The notes under the pieces: generated by a model
What the model saw: only the letters and a program-made list of their open reading frames with translations
Told to the model about the DNA's origin: nothing
The model's database searches: none
Part shown: positions 56,646-64,000 of the stretch, one piece after another
Position numbering within the stretch: the stretch's first letter is position 1
How the letters are laid out: every line of letters begins with the position of its first letter
Assembly (NCBI RefSeq): GCF_003597395.2
Contig: NC_133771.1
Coordinates: 55,746,114-55,810,113, forward strand
Source of the DNA: Chelonoidis abingdonii
Taxonomy: Eukaryota; Chordata; Testudines; Testudinidae
DNA length: 64,000 nucleotides
Direction: 5' to 3'
Made by a program: the position numbers and the translations under genes

Positions 56646-59600
56646 ATAAATCTATCACAGTAAATGGGGCTTAATGTGAGGACACAGATCTACTCAAGAG
56701 TCAGTTGCAGCACTGCAGCTTACAGCAGTCAAGACACCCAAACACTACATTCTCAGGAAAATTGCATAAAAATATAAGTGAAAATAAAAGGGAGAAAAAT
56801 AAAATGAACAGTGATTACTTAAAACCTGTGAAACTTTCTGCCTTTTAAAATGAATCCCCACTGTAAGATTTTCCAAATCATCATAACTTTGACTTTACTA
56901 TCACTTTTCTACATTGATCTGTTTCTTAGCTTACCATGTAAGTGCACTCAGCACAGAGAGTAATAGGACTGTATCCATGGCTAATTTTACTTCTGCATGA
57001 GCAGCTTCTGTGTCTTCCCATTATGTATCGAGTGTTGGTAATGCTATAAACTATAGTGGTGAGGAAAGCATTATAGTTCTGGGTCATTGTACTTGGATTA
57101 TTTAACTTAATGGTTTCAGCCTGGTGTTTTGGTAAAGATTTGGTAATTTGACTCTCTCTGTATTAACCATGATGCAGCAAACTAAGTTGCATTTGACCAA
57201 AGTATTTTGTCTCTTATTAACAGTCTGTGCAAAAATCAAATATGCCTTAAAAACAGGAGTACTACAATATAAATACAGCTCTGATCAAACACTTTAAATA
57301 ATGTAGCTCAAATGCCTCTTTACATTTTTTTTGGTTGCTAGTTTCAAAGGTTTAATTTAATGAGATCTGATACTAACAGTACATCTATTGTATGCACACA
57401 GAAGACAGATCATGAATAAATTACATTATTGCAAGAGAATTTTGAAATAATTCTGTTAAAATATGCAGTTGTATTTTGCTATCATTACCTCCAGCTCTGA
57501 TGGTATTAACATACATCTGAACTTGACTTGCATTTCTTTACCTAGTTAAAAATGCATTTATAGCATATGAGTTTTTTTAAAAAAATTCTGACAATATTAC
57601 TAATGAGTTTTAAGCACAAAAATACTGAATAAATGCATATGGATTTTTCATCCGAAAAAAATATTTCTGGTATAACTCAGGTATTTAGTACAATTAAATA
57701 TGTGTACATGTGAAAGTAAAACTATGAATCTCCTAAATTGTATTGACTGAAAAAATGCAAACACAAAGCAAAGTTATCAGTCTCCAAAGATAAAGCTGGC
57801 ACCGAAAAATTTCTGTTTTCAGCCAGAACAGCATGGGGCCATTTAGTTTTGATCTGCAGTACATGCAGTTGCAGATACAGAGACACACCAAAAAGGATTG
57901 GAGGTTTTTTATTTCATTGTATACAGCAAAAACAAATGCCAGACTGCTAGGAAAGACCTGATAGATATAATTATAATGCTTTTTTCTATTACATGGAGAA
58001 CTTCTTATATTCAATATTAATTAGTCTTCACTGCAGCAAGTAGGAAGCAAAAGTAAAATGTTGAAATTTATATATTTTTGAAGCACAGCAAGACTGCACT
58101 CCCAGTAGATAAAAAATGTATTTGCAGCCATTTAGCCAGATAGCTTAGTTAAGGAAAAACAAAAGACTGGATCAGGGAGAAGATGACAAAATATGGGCTA
58201 TATCCTACAGTTGGAAATCAGTGGGACTCCACATGAATGCAGGAGTCTGCAAGCAGATTTAATGGCATGATCTAGGCCTAAACTAATAACAGTACAACAT
58301 AATATATATTGACAGTAAGTTAGCAGTGCCATGTGCACTCCATTACTGTGTTTGGTCATATAAATAAGACGTAGATACATGAATATGTGATGAATAGCTA
58401 TCAACCACAAGTTTATTTAGAAACAATGAAACCTACAATACAAAATGGTTATATTTCTGGTAGACAAATACCTGTGATTCCTAAGCCAACTGCAGGCCAT
58501 GGCCCGGCACAGTGGTGCACATCACTGGGTTAAGGTGCAACTGAAAAGTCTGGCAGAGTCCACTTTGAATGAATATGGGGAATCTTTCACAACCAGCATC
58601 TTAGAAATGAAATTTCACAGAGTTCCAACTATAAGAATATACATACAATTAGTTTCTCTATTATGTAGGTATGGGGAATTAGCCCTTTTCTCTAAGAGTA
58701 AAATCAGGATAATCAGAAATTCCTTAACCTTTTGGGTCTCCTCTAAAGGAATAAACTGTCACATTACATGAGTCTCTGTTGAGTCAGTCTCCAACGATTG
58801 TGTCTTATGCGACACAGCACTGAAACTGAAAACCCTTAGTACAGAACTATATCATGTAACCTGGCAGTTTATTCCTGTAAAAGAGACAGGGAGAGGGAAG
58901 TTAATGATTTTTTAATGATTCTGATCCTTAGAGAAAAGGGCAAATGCCTAATATCTATCAGGAGACAGAGTCTGAACTGTCCCTTTACTTACCTTAGGAA
59001 AAAAGAACTGATCTGAGTTTTTAAATAAAATTCAGGGATTTTCTCTCAATCTGTCAACAACAATAGCTGAATAATAACTAATTTTACCACCTTCATTGTC
59101 TTTCTGTATTCATTATAGTATTTGGAAATATCACTGCAATTTGATTACTGTGAGGACACTTGCAAGACATTAGTAGGGAGTAGACAAATCTGCTTATCTT
59201 GCTTTAGTGTGATTGGTGCAATCACTATATTAGTTAAGAAACCATTCTGGTGTTCTGCTGAAAACCCCACCTTTCTTGTACAAGAAATGATCCACAAGAA
59301 GGAAGAGATTATATCAGAGAGATCTCTGGAGATTCATTTATCCTTTGGAAGGCAGTTAATCTATTGATGCGTAACTAAAGGTATAAGAGAAGGCACACAC
59401 ACACACACTTTAACAGTAATGAAGTGATTTGATATAGTAATGTTCTAAGTTTTAAGGTGGAGAACTTTCAACCATGAATAATTAAAATATCCAAAGTGTA
59501 TCAGTACTTGTGCATAGGTGAAGTAATTGACTGGGAAAACCCAGAAAAATCTAAGGGAATCAAAAATCAATAATCATGAAAAAAGGAGAGAAAAACCAAC

Positions 59601-62539
59601 AAGTACATTAAAAATCCTGCATTTCATGAGTAATTCCTTTTAAGTTAGGGGTACCTCATTTACTCTATTTAATTGTTTTAGCTTCTGTCATTCTGAGTCA
59701 AATTTAACTACTTCATTGATGCTCATAGTTGGAGAGCAACAGTGCCAATTAAAGTCTCAAACTAAACAAGCTAAGGGGAAAAATCTAAAATAGTATTAAG
59801 CAGTAGAGAGAAAGTAGCTTGTGACTTGAGTGATGTTAACAAGTCAGAGATGATGCGCTTACTACTTGATGTAAAAGACTGTGGAATGCCACCCTAGGCA
59901 GTAGGTGGACACAATTATCATGAGTATTGTCAGTTCCTGGTCATTCTTCTTTATATTTTAGTGATTTCACATTCTGTTGATTGCATCATATTAAATTGAG
60001 ATGTAAAGATCTGTTGGGTGATCTAGCCCATCTGCTAGGGGCTACTGAAGGATTGCTCCTTACTCTATATTTTCTAGTGCTTGTCCATTTATGGTTACCC
60101 AGATGGAGACATCATGGAGGCTAAATGGCAGAAAGTACAGAGCATCCACACTGAAAATCAGGCCCCTTGAAGCTGTGTCATTTTGGGGCACCCAAAAATT
60201 GAGGCATCCAAAAAATCACAATTGTGGCTAATTTTTTTAATGTTTACTTTGACATAAGTGAGAGAAGCATTTCTAGATCAAATAAATAAGATATGCAGTG
60301 AGGGACAATAGTTTGAGTCACCTTTAATAAATAATTTAAAAGTGTTACATCTGGTGTTTGTTGGTACTGTACTTCTTAATATAAAAAGTTACATCTCTAT
60401 CCTGTACACTGTATCCTGTAATACTGTAGAGCTTCACTATTACGTTTCTGCATTATTGTTGTGGTGGTAACGCATCTAACCCATTGAAGCTTTGCTCTCT
60501 TGATTTATATTGCCAACAGAAATGCTTAAAAATCTTGCCTTAATATATTTTGCTGTAGGTCTGCATGCTTTCTGTACATATTGTATCTGTCTGTCCATGT
60601 AGGTATTTATGGTGGTCAAGTTGCCAAGGAAAATTATATATGTTTACACACACAGACTCCGCAGCATGTATTTATTTATATTACTGTTTATTCATCTAGG
60701 CTTGATTCAGCAAAGGTATTTCAATGTCTTTATAACTTGGATCACGTGTATTCCCACTGAAGTCAATGAGACTGAACATTGTTTAAAGTTGTTTGGGCAC
60801 TTAAGTATATTCCTGAATTGGGGCCATGGGGCCAGTTTGTGACAATTCTCGGTGTAGATGTGCAAAGAGGGAGGGGAAAGGCTTTCTGTGCATGAGCCAG
60901 ACAAAAACCGTACTCCATGAGAGCAAGAATTGCTCCTAGCTAGCGGCACTAACTACTCTACAATGGGTCAGCAGGGAGTCAATGGGGGCTTAGCCTGACC
61001 TCTCCTATGCCACAGAAAGGAATGTAAACTACACTCCTTATTGGGTAATAGCAATGGGTATGCTCCCTAGTTGTTCCTGGACTCATTTTGCTCTGTTATT
61101 CACCAACACTGGGAAGTGTCTCAAAAGGTTAATTGAGCGCATCATTTGTATACACTTGTTTTTCATCTGCTTAGTTTTGAAACACTAATTTATTCAATAT
61201 CTGTCCAGACATATAAGGCATAATTCTGATAAAAAGCTGGAGTGGCAAAGGGTGAGAAAGGATCTGATTACATTATTTTGTGGTGTGCTCCTCTCTCAGT
61301 CACCTGTAGTAAAGTGTTCTCACACAGTTTGTTAATGAATCAGATTGACCTCTGATAGTTTAAACAAATTTGTTCCGTGTCCTCCCTGCAGCCTTCGGTT
61401 ATTGGATTTTTCTTTCTGCAAGCTAGTTGTAACCTATTTGGCGGGTACATCTTGTATCTAGATACTTTATAGTAATTAATGTAACTTAATTTTTTTCTGG
61501 TTATCATTTCAGGTTCAAGGTCACTCTATTAGTAGGAACATATTTAATGTCAGCAGCAGCTACAGCTGACAGCACAGATTGTGCCAATTATGATAGTTTT
61601 TTTCAACATCTTTTCCAGCAAAGGTGGAAGTGAACATTTCTTGTCATCAGTTTAAAGAAAGAATCTGTAGGTGGCCGCACGTATAGACACATCCATTAGC
61701 TCAAAGTTCAAACTCTGTCTGAAACCCTTTGTTGTACTTGTAAACCCAGAGTAACACTTACCTTCTTTTGAAGTTTGAGGAGGGAATTCTCCCACAAGAG
61801 AACCACCCTTTTCTTTACCTCTTCACTATTATCTGAGAGTTTATGGTATCTGTATAAGATATCATTGTAGTCCAGATCTCAAACCTTATGGCAGTGTTAC
61901 AATTTAAACTCATGCCCTGGACAGCGAAAGGTTTAATTTCCTAGCAAAGAACTATATGAATCTCTTGATATTAATCGATTTAACCTCTTTAAATAAGTGA
62001 AAAGTGTTGGGAAAACCCAAACAATTGTTTAATATACTTCTAACAGAAAAAAATAATGTCTTCTGTCTTAAATTCACATCAATATATTACAGAGGCTTAG
62101 GCAAAAGCAGCCCACATGGATTTTCAGCATTTATGAATCTTCTGTATTTCAATCAGTCAAAAAGGTTCAGCGGAAGAGTGTTAGGATCATGCTGTTGAAA
62201 CCAAGCTCACCAGATCCTGAGGTAGCAGTCTTAACTGCTGCTCCAATCAACAGCCTCTGTGCAATAGATCCACAGTAGCCTTGCCCCAGGCCTGCTTAGA
62301 TGGACAGGCAGCACTCTTATGGGTAACTGGAGAATATAAAGGCCCCAAAAGGTAGAGGAAGCTGTCTGAGCAGTAGACCATTGCCTTCTGGGCTACATGA
62401 CCAGCCACACACACTTGACTTCTGCTTTGGACTACCCCCTAGCTAGCCTCAGCCTCTAGGTATTAGAGAGAGATTCCTAGAGAGATTTTTAAAGGCATTT
62501 AAGTCACTTGTGAAAATGGCACAGCGGTATAATGGCTTG
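56646..62539. other. About 5.9 kb with no assignable gene
   Basis: AT-rich, mostly unique-looking DNA. A (CA)n tract of about ten bases lies near 59397. Palindrome-type words occur near 60745 ('cccactgaagtcaatgagac'). Small ORFs of up to 93 codons are unrecognised. Confidence 0.5.
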
Positions 62540-62618
62540 CCAGATCCAGATCCGAGGGTGAGCTGAAAGTAGAACTCTGGTCTTCTTACTTCAAGTGTTA
62601 TGTCCTATCTGCTAGAAC
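62540..62618 (-). mobile_element. MIR-like SINE, left part of interrupted copy
   Basis: 'gtagaactctggtcttctta' followed by 'gttatgtcctatctgctaga' follows the tRNA-like head of an inverted MIR-type SINE (aaccCAGGTCTtctgac..., then the cctaaccactaga motif). A hAT-type element interrupts it. Confidence 0.55.
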
Positions 62619-63014
62619 CAGTGATTCTCAACCAGAGGTCCATGTACCCCTGAGGGTATGCAGAGGTCTTCCAGGGGATACATCAACACATCTAGATATT
62701 TGCCTAGTTTTACAACAGGCTACATAAAAAGCACTAGCAACGTCAGTACAAATTAAAATTTAAAAGACGATTTTTTTGTACTGCTCTGTATACTATACAC
62801 TGAAATGTAAGTAAATATTTATATTCCAGTTGATTCATTTTTATAATTATATGGTAAAAATGAGAAAGTAAGCAATTTTTAGTAATAGTGCGCTGTATCT
62901 CTTGTATTTTTATTTCTCATTTTGTAAGTTTTTAAGTGAGGTGAAATTTGGTGTCACAAGACAAATCAGGCACTTAAAAGGAGTTCAGTAGTCTGGAAAG
63001 ATTGAGAGCCACTG
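62619..63014. mobile_element. Non-autonomous hAT-type transposon, 396 bp (CAGTGATTCTCAACC family)
   Basis: The left end CAGTGATTCTCAACC and the right-end complement CAGTGGCTCTCAATC are inverted repeats with three mismatches in 15. The AT-rich interior, with 'ggtatgcagaggtcttccag' and 'ctagttttacaacaggctac', is a family I recognise from turtles. Flanking eight-base words (gctagaac and ttctagac) share a core but are not clean duplicates, so the target duplication has decayed or an indel occurred. Confidence 0.85.
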
Positions 63015-63045
63015 TTCTAGACCACACTGCATCTCTGTACTCTTA
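63015..63045 (-). mobile_element. MIR-like SINE, right part of interrupted copy
   Basis: 'ttctagaccacactgcatct' continues the SINE head broken at 62618. Very short, so assigned mainly by position. Confidence 0.45.
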
Positions 63046-64000
63046 TCTGTTCTCCTGGTGACACTGGTGATCCATAAACATCTATATGTACAGAAGAGAA
63101 TTCAGAATTTAGCTAAGAACAGGCTATAATGCCTAGATCTCTAGTCTATGTATCAAACTGTATCTGCATATATGCAGAAGTGCAGTCCAGAAAACAAGCA
63201 GGCAGAAGAAGAAGTGTACACTAGAAGTTATCCACCCTGGTTCTGGAACTCCACAATCTGCTCATAATGCCCAGAATTCAGCATAAATCATTCTTCACAG
63301 GATTGTGGCCATAGTTTTTAATCTAATTTTAATTTTACATAATTGCTGAATCTGATGTTATGTTACTTTTCTCAGCTGTGCCTATGGGATATAAACTTAT
63401 TGATCTTCCATTTCAGTCACATTTGATCCTACTCTAAAGAGGACATTATTGTATTACTTTGCTTTTTCCTATTCTTAGTATTTCTGTTCTGTGCCATATC
63501 AGTATCTATATACAGTTATTTTCTTTTTTTTCAATTCTATCCTTTGCATTTTTTATCCAAATGTATTTGTGTACGTATCTAGCTATACGTATTTTAACAC
63601 TTCGTGGGGTTAGTTTCTGTTGTGTAAAGCTCAAACATTACAGCGTTTAAACAGCTCCCAATTCAGGGATTCCCAGTTCAGCTATGCAGGTATGCAATTT
63701 TCATTGGTTTATGGGAGGGCAGAATTTATCCATGTTCTGAGGATATACTGTGTAATAAATAGAAACAAAAATAACAAAAACTCTTCATTTTTTTTAAGGA
63801 AGTTTGTGTCTTAATCCTCTTGTTTTGTTCTCTTACAATTAGATTTATAGTAAATCAGATTAGCCTATATATATGGTCCTTTGTTTGTGTGTTTTGCAAA
63901 ATATAAGTAGCCTGACTTTCTTAGGAAATTAGTATTGTATGCAACATGTTTTATTTGCAAAAAGTTCTGTTATTGTGGAAATTCAAATAGCCATTAAAGC
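63046..64000. other. No assignable feature
   Basis: AT-rich DNA to the window end, with no ORF or repeat recognised. Confidence 0.5.

Noticed and set aside
62619..63014. Clean 8-bp target duplication for the CAGTGATTCTC element
   Set aside because: The flanks gctagaac and ttctagac share only an offset core, so I do not claim a duplication.
1..64000. CRISPR array, operon or prokaryotic gene cluster
   Set aside because: No regularly spaced short direct repeats, no dense ORFs and no ribosome binding sites; the sequence is plainly vertebrate repeat-rich DNA.

Overview
This window looks like nuclear DNA from a vertebrate, most probably a cryptodiran turtle. It is AT-rich, has no long open reading frames, and is full of degenerate retroelements. 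Two signals point to a turtle. A tRNA-derived SINE with intact A and B boxes and a CR1-like tail (51614-51771, minus strand) matches the Cry SINE family of turtles. There are also many CR1 LINE remnants beside solo LTRs and short hAT-type transposons of kinds I associate with turtle genomes. I find no convincing host exon, RNA gene, CRISPR array or operon. The window is best read as intergenic or long-intron sequence, and most short ORFs are chance or lie inside repeats.

Layout. 1-5.8 kb: a CR1 3' end, then mostly unassigned DNA. 5.8-11.5 kb: two solo LTRs of one family (LTR-A), a 366-bp hAT-type element, a near-perfect 28-bp hairpin and a C/T-rich degenerate minisatellite. 13-16.2 kb: CR1 and L2-like LINE pieces. 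16.5-20.5 kb: three more LTR-A copies, two of them back to back and sharing one target pentamer, plus a 696-bp hAT-type element. 21-23.6 kb: an ancient MITE, a (TG)n tract and a GC-rich LTR (LTR-B) with a 36-bp VNTR. 27.7-28.4 and 30.9-31.4 kb: two further hAT-type elements. 31.6-35.4 kb: a CR1 split by an LTR-A copy, next to a different LINE whose middle kilobase is inverted in place. 38.6-41.8 kb: LINE fragments, an LTR-C inside CR1, and a MIR. 44.6-46 kb: an L2-like LINE split by a hAT-type element. 47.4-48.3 kb: the second LTR-B. 51.1-52.3 kb: a three-level nest (old repeat, then LTR-C, then SINE). 55.5-55.7 kb: a palindromic insertion with a 10-bp target duplication and a hammerhead-like core. 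62.6-63.0 kb: a hAT-type element inside a MIR-like repeat.

The strongest evidence here is structural. Target-site duplications are readable for many insertions: 5 bp for the TG...CA LTRs, 8 bp for the hAT-type elements, and 10 bp for the palindrome. These fix exact boundaries and give a relative order of events. No genes act together here; the biology on show is the insertion history. Family names come from recognising consensus-like sequence, not from a database search.
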